Numbered from the stretch's first letter, positions 25,254 through 36,524 are shown. The stretch: 64,000 nt of DNA from Sediminibacillus terrae (GCF_009602435.1 NZ_VZDQ01000026.1:186001-250000); one strand, 5' to 3'. Notes: generated by a model not told the origin, from the sequence alone. Translations and numbers: made by a program.

Positions 25254-26525
25254 TTAATCCATATTTTTGATCAATGCATCCCCAAATCCGGAAGTTTTGA
25301 CTTCTTTTGCACCGTCCATCATTCTGGCGAAGTCATAAGTCACTTCCTTGGAAGCTATGGTCTTATCCATGGACTTCGTAATCAATTCTGCTGCTTCCCT
25401 CCACTCTAAGTGTTCAAGCATCAGGACTCCAGACAGAATGACTGATGACGGGTTCACCTTATCAAGTCCTGCATACTTTGGAGCTGTACCATGTGTTGCC
25501 TCGAATATAGCATGACCAGTTTCATAGTTGATATTGGCTCCAGGCGCAATGCCGATTCCGCCCACTTGTGCTGCCAAGGCATCAGAAACATAGTCACCGT
25601 TCAAGTTCATGGTTGCCACTACATCAAATTCACGCGGACGGGTAAGAATCTGTTGCAGAAAAATATCTGCAATGGCGTCTTTGACAATGATTTTGCCAGC
25701 TTTTTCTGCATCTTCCTGTGCTTTGTTTGCCGCCTCTTTACCTTGTTCTTCCACAATGCGATCGTATTCCCACCAGGTGAATACCTTATCGCCAAATTCT
25801 TCTTGTGCTACCTCATAGCCCCACGCTTTAAAAGCACCTTCTGTAAACTTCATGATGTTACCTTTGTGGACAAGCGTCACACTTTTACGGCCTTCATTGA
25901 TTGCATACTCAATTGCCGCACGTACCAATCGCTTCGTCCCTTCTTCCGATACCGGCTTAATTCCGATGCCGGATGTTTCAGGGAAGCGGATGTTATGTAC
26001 TCCCATTTCATTTCTCAAGAAATCAATGACTTTCTTGACTTCATCCGATCCTTTTTGCCATTCAATTCCAGCATAAATATCTTCGGTATTTTCCCGGAAG
26101 ATAACCATATCCGTATCTTCAGGACGTTTAACCGGTGAAGGTACTCCTTCGAAATAACGGACAGGACGCAAACAAGTGAATAAGTCCAGTTCTTGTCGCA
26201 AAGCTACATTAAGAGAACGGATGCCTCCTCCAACAGGGGTCGTCAATGGCCCTTTGATTGCAATTTTGTATTCACGAATGGTGTCAAGTGTATCTTTTGG
26301 AAGCCACTCGCCGAAACGGTCATAAGCTTTCTGACCAGCGAAAACTTCCTTCCACTCAATCGATTTTTTTCCATTATATGCTTTTTCTACTGCTGCTTCG
26401 ATGACCCTCTTCGCTGCAGCCCAAATGTCAGGGCCAGTTCCATCCCCTTCAATGAAAGGAATAACCGGGCGATCCGGTACATTCAATACCCCGTCATTTA
26501 CTGTGATTTTTCCGCTTTGTGCCAT
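25254..26525 (-). CDS. icd: Isocitrate dehydrogenase (NADP)
   Basis: A 423-residue NADP-dependent enzyme converting isocitrate to 2-oxoglutarate. [20 protein letters not shown] contains the substrate-binding serine S104 and arginines, and the metal site ([16 protein letters not shown]) and [12 protein letters not shown] are canonical. NADP specificity is inferred from overall similarity to the B. subtilis type. Good Shine-Dalgarno AGGAGG. It sits 114 bp after citZ. Confidence 0.97.
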   Translation of the reverse strand: MAQSGKITVNDGVLNVPDRPVIPFIEGDGTGPDIWAAAKRVIEAAVEKAYNGKKSIEWKEVFAGQKAYDRFGEWLPKDTLDTIREYKIAIKGPLTTPVGGGIRSLNVALRQELDLFTCLRPVRYFEGVPSPVKRPEDTDMVIFRENTEDIYAGIEWQKGSDEVKKVIDFLRNEMGVHNIRFPETSGIGIKPVSEEGTKRLVRAAIEYAINEGRKSVTLVHKGNIMKFTEGAFKAWGYEVAQEEFGDKVFTWWEYDRIVEEQGKEAANKAQEDAEKAGKIIVKDAIADIFLQQILTRPREFDVVATMNLNGDYVSDALAAQVGGIGIAPGANINYETGHAIFEATHGTAPKYAGLDKVNPSSVILSGVLMLEHLEWREAAELITKSMDKTIASKEVTYDFARMMDGAKEVKTSGFGDALIKNMD

Positions 26526-26639
26526 AAGATGACCTCCTCTTAATTAATCAATCAGATAAATAGTATCATAAATCATAAACTTTTTTTATTTATTGCAAGC
26601 TATTTGGTCTAGTTTGGTTGAATCCTTCAAATTTCTTGA

Positions 26640-27755
26640 TTAGCGCTCTTCAACCGATTTATACGTTTGATGTTTTGGTCCAACGTATTCCGCACGCGGA
26701 CGGATAAGCCGATTGTTTTCATACTGCTCGAGTATATGAGCGAGCCAACCAGATACCCTGCTCACTGCAAAAATCGGAGTGAATAAATCGTGTTCAATTC
26801 CCAGGCTGTGGTAAACCGAAGCCGAATAAAAATCGACGTTGGCCGGCAACCCTTTGTTTTCTTTGATGTAATCTTCGATTTTCACTGACATCTCATACCA
26901 TTTTGACTGACCTGTCAACTCTGTCAATTCGCGAGACATCTTTTTCAAATGCTTTGCTCTTGGATCACCGGTACGATATACACGGTGTCCCATTCCCATG
27001 ACTTTTTCTTTATTATCCAGCATTTTTTTGATATAAGGAATAGCGTTGTCGACTTCCCCTATTTCTGTAAGCATTTTCATTACGCGTTCATTGGCACCGC
27101 CATGTAGGGGGCCTTTCAACGCACTGATTGCGGAAGTGACTCCGGAATATACATCCGACAATGTCGCCACACATACTCGGGCAGTAAATGTCGATGCGTT
27201 CAATTCATGATCCGCATGGAGAACCAATGCCTTGTTCACCGCTTCGACTTCTAAATCTTTCGGTTCTTCTCCGTTAAGCATGTAAAGAAAATTAGCTGCG
27301 TAGCTCAGCCCTTGCTTCGGCGCAACAGGATCCTTTCCCTGACGGATTCTCGCAAACGCTGCCACAACAGACGAGATTTTCGCCTGCAAGCTGACCGCTT
27401 TCCGCTTATTTGCTTCTTCATTCATCTCATCTGCTTCCGGATCGAAAAGACCAAGCATCGAAACAGCAGTCCTTAAAGCTGCCATTGGATGAACAGTGCT
27501 AAGATCATAAGATTTTAAATGCTGGATGATTTCTCCAGGCAGTTCCATATTAGAAAATAAATCTTTTGTTAAACGTTCCAATTCGTCTTTTGAAGGAAGT
27601 TTCTTATTCCAAAGCAAGAAAATGACTTCCTCAAAACTAGAATTTTCAGCTAAATCATCAATTTTGTATCCCGCGTAGGTCAACTGGTCATCAATAATGG
27701 AACTGATTGATGATTCTGTAGCTACAATTCCTTCCAACCCTTTCGTTGTTGACAT
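26640..27755 (-). CDS. citZ: Citrate synthase (TCA cycle, CitZ)
   Basis: A 371-residue type II-like short citrate synthase condensing acetyl-CoA and oxaloacetate. Active-site segments LVLHADHELNASTF, LHGGANERVM and GMGHRVYRTGDPR are intact, as is the C-terminal ENNRLIRPRAEYVG. First gene of citZ-icd-mdh. In B. subtilis this operon is repressed by CcpC and CcpA; I could not identify a convincing operator in the 500-bp upstream gap. Confidence 0.96.
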   Translation of the reverse strand: MSTTKGLEGIVATESSISSIIDDQLTYAGYKIDDLAENSSFEEVIFLLWNKKLPSKDELERLTKDLFSNMELPGEIIQHLKSYDLSTVHPMAALRTAVSMLGLFDPEADEMNEEANKRKAVSLQAKISSVVAAFARIRQGKDPVAPKQGLSYAANFLYMLNGEEPKDLEVEAVNKALVLHADHELNASTFTARVCVATLSDVYSGVTSAISALKGPLHGGANERVMKMLTEIGEVDNAIPYIKKMLDNKEKVMGMGHRVYRTGDPRAKHLKKMSRELTELTGQSKWYEMSVKIEDYIKENKGLPANVDFYSASVYHSLGIEHDLFTPIFAVSRVSGWLAHILEQYENNRLIRPRAEYVGPKHQTYKSVEER

Positions 27756-28271
27756 TGCATCTCTCTCCTTTACCTGTATTTTCCATATGCAGCACCTGAC
27801 CGACTATCATCGCTTTTTCGAAAATATCAGACATAAACCTAATCAGATATCAAGCAAAGTAACCCGGCATACCGAGCTGTCAGGCGCAGCAATCCAGCAT
27901 TGCTGTATAAGGTCAGAAAGCGACAAAACTTTCCAAGCTTTGATTGATAGAAAATGCTTTCTATTCATCCCCATGTTCAATTATAAACAATAAAGATAAC
28001 AAAGTGAAACGTTTTCTTTTCTAAATAAGAAGAAAGTGACCTTCGGGTTTGAGCTCCCTTGCATTGCTTCCTCAAACTATTAGAAGTCCTGTTGTTTTTC
28101 CGAATTGACCAGAAATTCGTCGAAACAGTGGTTCTGCAGGATAACTCCTTTGGTCGAATGGAACAAATTTTGCTATGTATTTTTATCTATACAACCCGAT
28201 AAATATAGATTAACTACAATTGGTCCATTTTTCAAATAATTCACCCTGTTTGGCTGCTGTCAATCCCAGTT
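27756..28271. other. Upstream region of citZ
   Basis: No credible gene is present. A TATAAT (27985-27980, minus strand) could be the citZ -10 with a poor -35, giving a leader of about 220 nt. TAGAAA/TTTCTA halves near 27948-27963 and GAAAACGTTTC near 28005 look like imperfect cre sites but miss consensus positions. Confidence 0.35.
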
Positions 28272-28333
28272 TCATTGTTTATTTTTCAACTTTTTTGCAC
28301 TTTTAACCAGTTGCGGACGCGGCTGATGATAAA

Positions 28334-28424
28334 CCCGGCTCCTGAATCGGTTATACGTCGCCCAGGAGCCGGGAGTAAAAAGTAGTTTCCAGGTAGCATC
28401 CGGGTTATATACAATCCGGATGCT
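28334..28424 (-). repeat. Two strong hairpins downstream of ytwI
   Basis: A perfect 11-bp inverted repeat CCCGGCTCCTG/CAGGAGCCGGG (28334-28344 and 28363-28373) and a perfect 9-bp one AGCATCCGG/CCGGATGCT (28395-28403 and 28416-28424). On the minus strand both loops contain TATAACC. Neither has a strong T-run, so ordinary termination is doubtful. Confidence 0.6.
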
Positions 28425-28487
28425 GGCATAATTGATGCCTTCCCTCAATAAAATGTACAAGCAGGAAGATACAGGGCTCTGAAGCAT

Positions 28488-28958
28488 TCATCCAAGTTTC
28501 AGCAAAAAGTCTACCAATTTCATCACCATGTAAGCAATTCCCGCTCCTATTAACGGACCGACTGCCACTCCATGAAAAAATACGACAGCTAAAATGGTCC
28601 CCATCACCAATGCAGTCGTCAGATGCGGATCATTTGCCAATAAATCCAAACCGTTCTTGGCAATCAAAGCGACAAATATACCTGCCGCCAAGGCAATCCA
28701 TGCATAATAGGATTTTACGCTGGCCAGCAAATCCTGGAAGCCGATATCACCAGTGGCAATCGGAACTAGCACTGCGATTGTAATGACTGTCACGCCCAAG
28801 CTGATTCCTTTGTCTGCAAGATAAGGAAAAACCTTGTCATCCAACTTGAAAAGCTGTAAGCCCAATAAAACATAAACAGCTATCATGATCGATTGGTTTT
28901 TTCCAAGATATCCTAATAAAAACAAAATGAGTAAAAATATGGTCGATTGATTAAACAT
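28488..28958 (-). CDS. ytwI: DUF441 membrane protein (YtwI)
   Basis: A 156-residue polytopic protein with about four to five membrane segments and the DUF441 pattern (FLLGYLGKNQSIM near the start, VMGTILAVVFFHGVAVGPLIGAG late). Function unknown. ATG 28958 has GGAGG seven nt upstream; an upstream in-frame ATG at 28985 lacks one. It is divergent from ytvI. The 3' side has unusual paired hairpins before the long gap to citZ. Confidence 0.87.
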   Translation of the reverse strand: MFNQSTIFLLILFLLGYLGKNQSIMIAVYVLLGLQLFKLDDKVFPYLADKGISLGVTVITIAVLVPIATGDIGFQDLLASVKSYYAWIALAAGIFVALIAKNGLDLLANDPHLTTALVMGTILAVVFFHGVAVGPLIGAGIAYMVMKLVDFLLKLG

Positions 28959-29103
28959 GCTGTTACCTCCACTCTGCATTTCCAAACCATTGTCAATCCT
29001 ATCATATCAGGGGCTGGTGCAAAAGTTACATGGCTCCTATCCACTTGATCACAATCGGCCAAGAATCAACCTGTGAATGAAAGAATCCCCGGGAGGTGTA
29101 AAC

Positions 29104-30210
29104 TTGAGCACTACGTTACTATATAGATGGCTTCGTTTTATTCTGGTGATCGCCTGTGCATTGGCCGGTGCCATTATCCTGTATTATGTCGCCAAGTATA
29201 CCTATCCTTTTATAATAGCGGTTATCATAGCAATCATGCTTAATCCAGTCATTTCTTTTATAGAACGCCTGACAAGGCTTCCGCGCGCTGCTTCGGTCAT
29301 GCTGGTGCTGGCAGGTTTTCTTGTCCTGGCTTCTGGACTGGTGGCCATTTTAATTGTGGAACTGATAAACGGTACAAGCTTTCTGGCAGCCAGGATTCCC
29401 GGACAATTCGTAGAGCTCATTCATTTTCTGGAGGAATTTGCTTCCTATTATTTGCATCCGGTTTATGAAAAAATGAATAATCTTGTCGATATGCTTGAAC
29501 CTTCACAGCGGGATGTGGTAACAGGACAGTTAAAGCAACTCGGGGAGGATGTCGCTGCTGCCGGCGCTCTTGTTATACAGCACTTGTTACAGGCCCTATC
29601 CCAGTCAATGATCAAATTGCCAGGTTATTTTTCTATTTGGTTGTTTTCCTTATTGGGCACCTTTTTTATTTGCAAAGACTGGTACAAACTAAAGACTGCC
29701 TTCTTTCGCTTTTTACCTGCCCCCTTCACCACAAGTACCAAAACATTGTATCTTGGCTTGAGACAGGCGTTTATAGGTTATTTAAAGGCACAGCTGCTAT
29801 TGATTTTCATTACGTTTTTATTAGTTTGGACGGGACTCCTGCTTTTAAATATCGACCATGCCCTGACCATTGCTTTGATTACAGCCTTTATCGATTTATT
29901 ACCTTATGTGGGCACGGGACTTATCTTTGTTCCATGGATTGTGTATGTTTTTTTTACAGGGAATTACAGTCTGACCATCGGGTTGGCTGTACTATATGGC
30001 ATTATACTAATACAGCGCCAAGTCAGCGAGCCGAAAATCTTGTCTGCCAACATCGGGGTCGACCCTTTGGCTATGCTTGTTTGCTTGTTTGTTGGATTTC
30101 AACTTTTCGGATTGTGGGGACTCATGGCAGGGCCAGTCGCCCTCGTGATAGTGACGACATTTATAAAAAGCGGCTTATTAAAACAGTTATGGGAATTTAT
30201 TAAGGGGTAA
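29104..30210 (+). CDS. ytvI: Sporulation protein YtvI (AI-2E transporter superfamily)
   Basis: A 368-residue polytopic protein of the AI-2E/PerM family (first helices YRWLRFILVIACALAGAI, then PFIIAVIIAIMLNPVISF, late segment TAFIDLLPYVGTGLIFVPW). YtvI is the sporulation-specific member in Bacillus; its substrate is unknown, and quorum-signal transport should not be assumed. I chose the TTG at 29104 because GGGAGGTG sits five nt upstream; the ATG at 29077 has no ribosome site. Length then matches the family. Confidence 0.87.
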   Translation: MSTTLLYRWLRFILVIACALAGAIILYYVAKYTYPFIIAVIIAIMLNPVISFIERLTRLPRAASVMLVLAGFLVLASGLVAILIVELINGTSFLAARIPGQFVELIHFLEEFASYYLHPVYEKMNNLVDMLEPSQRDVVTGQLKQLGEDVAAAGALVIQHLLQALSQSMIKLPGYFSIWLFSLLGTFFICKDWYKLKTAFFRFLPAPFTTSTKTLYLGLRQAFIGYLKAQLLLIFITFLLVWTGLLLLNIDHALTIALITAFIDLLPYVGTGLIFVPWIVYVFFTGNYSLTIGLAVLYGIILIQRQVSEPKILSANIGVDPLAMLVCLFVGFQLFGLWGLMAGPVALVIVTTFIKSGLLKQLWEFIKG

Positions 30211-30214
30211 TATT

Positions 30215-30259
30215 AGGGAGGAGTCTATAAATGAAAAAAGCAAACTATCCTTCCTTTTT
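30215..30259 (+). terminator. Likely terminator of ytvI
   Basis: AGGGAGGA (30215-30222) can pair with TCCTTCCT (30248-30255), with one G-T, and is followed by TTTT. The loop is long (25 nt), so this is moderate evidence. Confidence 0.5.
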
Positions 30260-30322
30260 GCCTGTAACATAGTCTCTACCACCAATCATTGTAAAGTGAC
30301 AGTCAAACAGTCGTTTATAAAG

Positions 30323-30409
30323 GAAAAGCCGAGCGGCGTTTCGAATGTGGAGTTTTCGAACCAGCGTTCGGCTATAATTTTTGGTCGCTATGCTTTTGTT
30401 CCTGCCACT
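30323..30409 (-). repeat. Terminator-associated repeat, copy D, with fxsA terminator
   Basis: Reading the minus strand, GTGGCAGGAACAAAAGCATA (30408-30389) and GCGACCAAAA correspond to the conserved leader of copies A-C. They lead into AGCCGAACG pairing with CGCTCGGCT (30373-30327) and TTTT. It follows fxsA. Confidence 0.65.
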
Positions 30410-30420
30410 TGTATATTGTT

Positions 30421-30813
30421 CTACCTGCGAAAAATGGTAATGGTTCCTCGGTCCATCATTCGGCGCAGCATAGTCAACATCCAGCGTTTAATTGGTTTCC
30501 TGGTAACAGGTAACAATAAAAGGAAACCAATTGCATCGGTGATAAATCCGGGTGTGAGCAACACGGCGGCACCAAGCAGGATACATATGCCGTCCATGAT
30601 TTCTTCTCTGGGCGCCTGGCCGTATGACATGGCTTGTCTTGCTCTGGCCAATGTCTCCAATCCCTGCCGCTTTGCGAGCCATGCACCAATAACGCCGGTA
30701 AGAATGATCAGGAAAACTACCCACCAGGGACCGATCCTGTTACCAGACCATACCAGTACGCCAATTTCCAAAGCAGGAACAATTAATACAAACAACAATA
30801 TCCAGCGAAACAT
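30421..30813 (-). CDS. fxsA: FxsA-family membrane protein
   Basis: A 130-residue FxsA-like protein (YtzA in B. subtilis) with three to four membrane segments: LLFVLIVPALEIGVLVWSG, a second helix after PWWVVFLI, and GAAVLLTPGFITDAIGFLLLLP, the family's most conserved stretch. The tail is basic. E. coli FxsA relieves F exclusion of phage T7, but the cellular role here is unknown. It lies next to pyk as in B. subtilis. Confidence 0.9.
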   Translation of the reverse strand: MFRWILLFVLIVPALEIGVLVWSGNRIGPWWVVFLIILTGVIGAWLAKRQGLETLARARQAMSYGQAPREEIMDGICILLGAAVLLTPGFITDAIGFLLLLPVTRKPIKRWMLTMLRRMMDRGTITIFRR

Positions 30814-30868
30814 TTATTATCCCCTTCCTCCTTTTATTCCCCTGTTCACTATCTTCTTCAACTAAAAG

Positions 30869-30898
30869 AAAGAAGAGGCCGAACAGAACCTCTTCTTT
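30869..30898 (-). terminator. Terminator of pfkA-pyk
   Basis: AAAGAAGAGG/CCTCTTCTTT (30898-30889 and 30878-30869) followed by CTTTT lies directly after the pyk stop. Confidence 0.7.
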
Positions 30899-30907
30899 AT
30901 CTTTCCT

Positions 30908-32668
30908 TTACAGGACACTGGCGTGTCCCTTGTATATATCGCCTTTGCTGGCATCTATGGTTATATCTTTTCCATCTTCCACTAACTCAGTAGCCTTGTC
31001 CACACCGACGATGACCGGGATTCCCAGACTAAGGCCGACTACTGCTGCATGAGAAGTAAGGCCGCCTTCCTGCGTGATCAATCCGCTTGCTTTTTCAATA
31101 GCAGGCATCATGTCTTTATCTGTTCCATACGTTATCAGAATGTCATCTTCTTTAACTTTTTCCAAGGCTTCAGCAGCATTTTTGGCTACAATTGCTCTTC
31201 CATACGTGCTGCCCTTACCGACGCCCTGTCCTTTTGCAAGAACGTCTCCGATAACGTGAACTTTCATCAAGTTCGTGGTGCCACTTTCACCTACTGGAAC
31301 ACCGGCGGTGATGATGACACGATTGCCACGCTGCAGCATACCCGAATTGATTCCACGGTCGATAGCTACATCCAGTACATCATCGGTGGAATGTGCCAGT
31401 TGTCCGACGATTGTCTGCACACCCCAAACCAGCGCAAGCCTGCGTTCAATCCGTTCATCGAAAGTCACGGCGATAATCGGTGCTTTCGGCCGATATTTCG
31501 AAATCATTCTGGCAGTATGTCCACTGACTGTAGGCGTCAATATGGCATCCACTTCCAAATTCATCGCTGAATGGTTAACTGACTGGCTGATCGCGTCAGT
31601 AATGGTCATATCACTATTTTTCGAACGCAAATCAAGGATTGCCTTGTGGTCAATAGCCGTCTCTGCCTTCATCGCAATATTGCTCATTGTCTGGACAGCT
31701 TCCGCAGGGTAATCACCCGCTGCAGTTTCTCCAGACAGCATGATTGCATCGGAACCGTCGAAGATCGCGTTAGCTACATCAGAAGCTTCTGCCCGCGTAG
31801 GCCGCGGGTTACGCTGCATGGAATCCAGCATCTGAGTTGCCGTGATAACCGGTTTTCCAGCAGTATTACATTTGCGAATCATGTCCTTTTGTACCAGCGG
31901 CACCTCTTCAGGAGGAATTTCAACCCCTAAATCTCCGCGAGCGACCATCAACCCATCACTGACCTGGAGAATATGGTCCAAATTGTCTACGCCTTCCTGG
32001 TTTTCAATCTTAGGAATGATTTGAATATGGCCGGCATCATGTTTTTCCAGCAAGTCACGAATTTCGAGAACATCCGTTGCCCGTCTCACAAAAGATGCAG
32101 CAATGAAGTCTACTCCCTGTTCAATGCCGAACTCGATATCGTTGGCATCCTTTTCAGTCATTCCCGGAAGATTCACGCTTACGTTTGGTACGTTGACACC
32201 TTTTTTGTTCTTAAGCAAACCCGAGTTAAGCGCTTTTGTCTTGAGCTCATTTTTTTCTTTGAGAATTTCTTGTACTTCCAGTTCAATCAAACCGTCGTCC
32301 AACAATAATTTAGAACCGACATGTACGTCATTGATTAAATCAGGATATGTTACAGAAATACGCTCCGCAGAACCTTCGATGTCTTCCATTGAAACATAAA
32401 CAGTATCACCCTTGGTTAACTGGGCTTCGCCGCCATTCAATGTGCCTGTTCTGATTTCAGGTCCTTTTGTGTCCAAAAGGATGGCGACCGTTTTTCCTGT
32501 TTTCTCGGCGGCCTCTCTAATGTTTTTGATACGTTGTCCATGTTCTTCGAAATCTCCATGAGAAAAGTTCAACCGGGCAACATTCATACCCGCCTCCATC
32601 AATTTGGTCAGCATCTCTACCGACTCGGAAGCAGGCCCGATCGTACTTACTATTTTTGTTTTTCTCAT
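30908..32668 (-). CDS. pyk: Pyruvate kinase with C-terminal PEP-utiliser domain
   Basis: A 586-residue pyruvate kinase making ATP and pyruvate from phosphoenolpyruvate. The TIM-barrel core carries [24 protein letters not shown], the [12 protein letters not shown] motif and [12 protein letters not shown]. After residue 480 there is an extra domain ([19 protein letters not shown]) typical of Bacillus-type enzymes, resembling the phosphohistidine domain of PEP-utilising enzymes. The ATG at 32668 (AAAGGAGG upstream) begins the family N-terminus [12 protein letters not shown]. It forms a glycolytic pair with pfkA, 40 bp upstream. Confidence 0.98.
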   Translation of the reverse strand: MRKTKIVSTIGPASESVEMLTKLMEAGMNVARLNFSHGDFEEHGQRIKNIREAAEKTGKTVAILLDTKGPEIRTGTLNGGEAQLTKGDTVYVSMEDIEGSAERISVTYPDLINDVHVGSKLLLDDGLIELEVQEILKEKNELKTKALNSGLLKNKKGVNVPNVSVNLPGMTEKDANDIEFGIEQGVDFIAASFVRRATDVLEIRDLLEKHDAGHIQIIPKIENQEGVDNLDHILQVSDGLMVARGDLGVEIPPEEVPLVQKDMIRKCNTAGKPVITATQMLDSMQRNPRPTRAEASDVANAIFDGSDAIMLSGETAAGDYPAEAVQTMSNIAMKAETAIDHKAILDLRSKNSDMTITDAISQSVNHSAMNLEVDAILTPTVSGHTARMISKYRPKAPIIAVTFDERIERRLALVWGVQTIVGQLAHSTDDVLDVAIDRGINSGMLQRGNRVIITAGVPVGESGTTNLMKVHVIGDVLAKGQGVGKGSTYGRAIVAKNAAEALEKVKEDDILITYGTDKDMMPAIEKASGLITQEGGLTSHAAVVGLSLGIPVIVGVDKATELVEDGKDITIDASKGDIYKGHASVL

Positions 32669-32708
32669 TTGATTTCCTCCTTTCAATTCCTCTTCTGTCA
32701 TTTCTTTC

Positions 32709-33671
<963 letters not shown>

Positions 33672-33820
33672 TTATCACCTCTTATTATGATTATTCCTAT
33701 TAATTCCTCTCCCCATTCCAAGATAATCCAAAACACTGATATTAGCAAATAAAATTATACATGAAAAGGGCGATGCGCGCACCAAACTTCCATCGACGAA
33801 TGAATGACGGCATAGAAACA

Positions 33821-33846
33821 GCTGTCCTGACTGGCGCCGGGACAGC
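33821..33846 (-). terminator. Likely terminator after accA
   Basis: GCTGTCC/GGACAGC (33846-33840 and 33827-33821) is followed by TGTTTC on the minus strand, 14 nt after the accA stop. The T-run is interrupted. Confidence 0.5.
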
Positions 33847-33859
33847 AAGTTCATTGAAA

Positions 33860-34825
33860 CTATTCGGAATCTAATTCTGCATAATCTCCAATTTGTTTAT
33901 ACTTTTCCCATCGTTTTTCCAACAAGTCTTCCTTAGACAGATCTCCCAACTCATTTAAGGAATCTGTCAACACTTTTCCGATATACCCGGCCTGTTGTTT
34001 GACATCACGGTGAGCCCCGCCACGTACTTCCTGAATGATCTCATCAATGATATTCAATTCCTTCAAGTCATACGATGTGATTTTCATCGTCTCGACAGCT
34101 CGTTGAGCCTGACCGGAGTCCTTCCATAGCAATGCAGCTGCACCCTCAGGCGAAATGACGGAATAAGTGGAATTTTCGAGCATGTGGATCTTATCGCCGA
34201 CTCCCAGTGCGAGTGCACCACCGCTTCCGCCTTCTCCAATCACGACACATATGATCGGTACTTGCAAACCTGCCATTTCCATCAAGTTTCTGGCAATCGC
34301 TTCACTTTGTCCTCTCTCTTCAGCTGCTTTTCCTGGATATGCCCCTTTCGTGTCGATAAAACAAATGATCGGACGGTGAAACTTCTCAGCCTGTTTCATG
34401 TGGCGAAGTGCTTTTCTGTATCCTTCAGGATGAGGCATACCGAAATTCCGCCGGATATTTTCTTTCGTTTCTTTTCCTCGCTGGTGACCGATCACCGTGA
34501 CAGGCTTGCCATCGAATTTCGCTATTCCGGCGACCATCGCTTCGTCGTCGCCATACAACCTGTCCCCATGAAATTCCAAAAAATCGGTGAAGAGCAACTC
34601 GATATAATCCAGGGTCGTGGGTCTTTCCGAATGACGGGCAATCTGCACCCTGTCCCACGGTTTCAGATTTTCATAAATATCGTTCTCCAAATTTTCCAGG
34701 CGTTTTTCCATTGTAGAAATTTCATCTGTTAAATCGATTTCGCTATCCTCGGTATATGTCTTCAATTCGGCGATTTTTTCACGTAACTCCACCACTGGTT
34801 TTTCAAACTCCAAAACCTGCTTCAT
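33860..34825 (-). CDS. accA: Acetyl-CoA carboxylase carboxyltransferase alpha subunit
   Basis: A 321-residue subunit that, with AccD, transfers the carboxyl group from biotin to acetyl-CoA to give malonyl-CoA. [19 protein letters not shown], the oxyanion region [12 protein letters not shown] and the [18 protein letters not shown] segment are characteristic. It starts inside the accD stop (ATGA overlap), so the two subunits are translationally coupled in equal amounts. Confidence 0.97.
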   Translation of the reverse strand: MKQVLEFEKPVVELREKIAELKTYTEDSEIDLTDEISTMEKRLENLENDIYENLKPWDRVQIARHSERPTTLDYIELLFTDFLEFHGDRLYGDDEAMVAGIAKFDGKPVTVIGHQRGKETKENIRRNFGMPHPEGYRKALRHMKQAEKFHRPIICFIDTKGAYPGKAAEERGQSEAIARNLMEMAGLQVPIICVVIGEGGSGGALALGVGDKIHMLENSTYSVISPEGAAALLWKDSGQAQRAVETMKITSYDLKELNIIDEIIQEVRGGAHRDVKQQAGYIGKVLTDSLNELGDLSKEDLLEKRWEKYKQIGDYAELDSE

Positions 34826-35682
34826 GACCTTTCCTCCCTTGCCTGATGGATATCAAGCAAAGTTGACAATGTTTGCTTGATGTCGTGTCTAGCAATCACC
34901 TTATCCAACTGGCCATGCTTCAATTGGAACTCTGCCGTCTGGAAATCGTCCGGAAGTTTCTCGCGGATTGTCTGTTCGATCACTCGTCTTCCTGCAAAAC
35001 CGATCAGTGCCCCCGGCTCGGCAAAGTTATAATCCCCCAACGAAGCAAAGCTGGCCGAAACCCCTCCTGTGGTAGGGTTGGTCATAATAGAAACCATCAA
35101 ACCGCCACCTGCACTGAAACGCTGGATTGCTACAGAGGTTTTGCTCATTTGCATGAGGCTGAGTACACCTTCCTGCATTCTCGCTCCACCCGAAGCTGTA
35201 AATATGATGAACGGAAGCGAATGCTCTCCCGCTTTCTCGATGGCTCTCGCTATTTTTTCTCCTACGACGGAACCCATACTTCCCATCCGGAACCTTGAAT
35301 CCATGACTGCCACAGACGCTTTTTTTCCGTCAATTTCTCCTGCTCCTGTCACGACCGCCTCGTTCAATTCTGTTTTCTGGCGGTCTTTCTCCAGCTTATC
35401 TTCATAATCGGGAAAACGAAGAGGGTTAGCTGATGTCAACTCTTTGTCCCATTCCTCGAACGTTCCTTCATCAAATAAAGAAGCTATCCTGTCATAAGCA
35501 GGCATTTGGTGATGATAACCGCAATTAGGGCAGACATTCAAGTTTTTTATCAATTCTTTTCGGTAAAATATTTTTTGACAGTTTTTACATTTCTGCATTA
35601 AGCCTTGAGGAATATCTTGCTTCGCTTCCTCTCTCGGTATAGATGCATACTTTCTTTTCTTGCTAAAAAAGTCTTTAAGCAA
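34822..35682 (-). CDS. accD: Acetyl-CoA carboxylase carboxyltransferase beta subunit
   Basis: A 286-residue partner of AccA. An N-terminal four-cysteine zinc ribbon (CKNCQ and CPNCGYH) is followed by the crotonase-like carboxyltransferase domain with [12 protein letters not shown] and [14 protein letters not shown]. The start is TTG at 35682 with AAAGGAGGG upstream. Overlaps accA by 4 bp. A GntR-type regulator lies just upstream on the same strand. Confidence 0.97.
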   Translation of the reverse strand: MLKDFFSKKRKYASIPREEAKQDIPQGLMQKCKNCQKIFYRKELIKNLNVCPNCGYHHQMPAYDRIASLFDEGTFEEWDKELTSANPLRFPDYEDKLEKDRQKTELNEAVVTGAGEIDGKKASVAVMDSRFRMGSMGSVVGEKIARAIEKAGEHSLPFIIFTASGGARMQEGVLSLMQMSKTSVAIQRFSAGGGLMVSIMTNPTTGGVSASFASLGDYNFAEPGALIGFAGRRVIEQTIREKLPDDFQTAEFQLKHGQLDKVIARHDIKQTLSTLLDIHQAREERS

Positions 35683-35729
35683 GGATGATCCCTCCTTTTA
35701 ACTCTCGTTTGAAACCTTCTCCACACGTT

Positions 35730-36347
35730 TCATTCGGCTTTTGATATTGCCTCCCGCTGCAAACTGCTGAAAAGTGTTTCAATATCTTCATATTTACCAT
35801 CCATATATATATGTACAAGCAGATGATAAAATTGCTTGTCATAGGAAACATTCTCCGCTGCATAAGAAAAATCATTCAATAAGTGCCATATTTTTTGCAG
35901 CAGAAAGTTTTCCCCGCTATTGAAAATGATCAAGAAAAACTGATAATGAGCCTGCTCTGCAGTTAATTGCTCCCTTTCCAGGACATGCTGCAGCTCTTTC
36001 GTTTCTTCTTCGGATAGGTGGCTGTACGCCAGTTTGGCTGCTTCCTTTTCAATAATCCGCTTTGACAAAACGATATCCTGTTTTGTGTTAGAATCCCGTA
36101 AAATGAACGACGACAACAGCTCTACTGTATGATACGGTTGGTACATTTTCAAAAAGGTTCCCTCTCCTCTTCTCGTTTCAATTAACCCTAGCAATTCAAT
36201 AGCACGGAGTGCCTCTCTGACGGACGATCTGCCAGCACCTAAATGCTCTGTCAACTCTCTTTCAGAAGGCAGCTTGTCCCCCGGCGACAAATCATTTCCC
36301 TCAATGTAATCGCGGATTTCATTGAGCACTTCTTCATAAACCTTCAT
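35730..36347 (-). CDS. GntR/FadR-subfamily transcriptional regulator
   Basis: A winged-helix regulator: DNA-binding domain (KVYEEVLNEIRDYI, GDKLPSERELTEHL, GRSSVREALRAIELLGLIETRRGEGTFL) then a helical FCD-like effector domain that looks short (about 130 residues). The ligand is unknown; placement between malic enzyme and accDA suggests control of pyruvate/malate or acyl metabolism. Start is uncertain. ATG 36347 matches the family N-terminus, but the only strong Shine-Dalgarno (AAGGGGGG near 36375-36382) lies before ATC at 36368 and no standard start sits at its normal distance. A TTG at 36392 is upstream of it. Confidence 0.82.
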   Translation of the reverse strand: MKVYEEVLNEIRDYIEGNDLSPGDKLPSERELTEHLGAGRSSVREALRAIELLGLIETRRGEGTFLKMYQPYHTVELLSSFILRDSNTKQDIVLSKRIIEKEAAKLAYSHLSEEETKELQHVLEREQLTAEQAHYQFFLIIFNSGENFLLQKIWHLLNDFSYAAENVSYDKQFYHLLVHIYMDGKYEDIETLFSSLQREAISKAE

Positions 36348-36445
36348 TTTCTCCGGCTTCGAAACGATAAGAACCCCCCTTCCAAAAAACAAACTCCCTG
36401 TTCAAAGCTTCCGGACCGTGCAGCTCGTATAAGGTCAACAAGGAG

Positions 36446-36470
36446 AGCCTTGGTGTTTGACGCCAAGGCT
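36446..36470. terminator. Hairpin between malic enzyme and the GntR gene
   Basis: AGCCTTGG/CCAAGGCT (36446-36453 and 36463-36470) lies after the malic enzyme stop. The minus side has no real T-run, so it may only weaken read-through into the regulator and accDA. Confidence 0.4.
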
Positions 36471-36524
36471 TTCCTTTCACATGGAGCTTCGCTCATCGCA
36501 GCGCAGGCTGCAGCATGCTTTTAT

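Noticed and set aside
25491-26138. Long plus-strand frame (215 codons) antisense to icd
   Set aside because: It lies wholly within a well-conserved gene and has shadow-type composition; the same holds for similar frames against thrS, pyk, accA and dnaE.
28004-28016. GAAAACGTTTC-like cre candidate before citZ
   Set aside because: It is one base short of the cre spacing and its outer positions do not match.
28272-28487. 71-codon frame directly after ytwI
   Set aside because: No Shine-Dalgarno and it runs through the paired palindromes; the hairpins, not the peptide, look like the real feature.
30231-30272. 13-codon frame with a good ribosome site after ytvI
   Set aside because: The ribosome-like AGGGAGGA is better explained as one arm of the ytvI terminator; the peptide MKKANYPSFLPVT has no support.
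30357-30370. CGAAC-N4-GTTCG palindrome resembling a LexA (SOS) box
   Set aside because: It is inside the hairpin of repeat copy D after fxsA, between convergent genes, with no promoter nearby.
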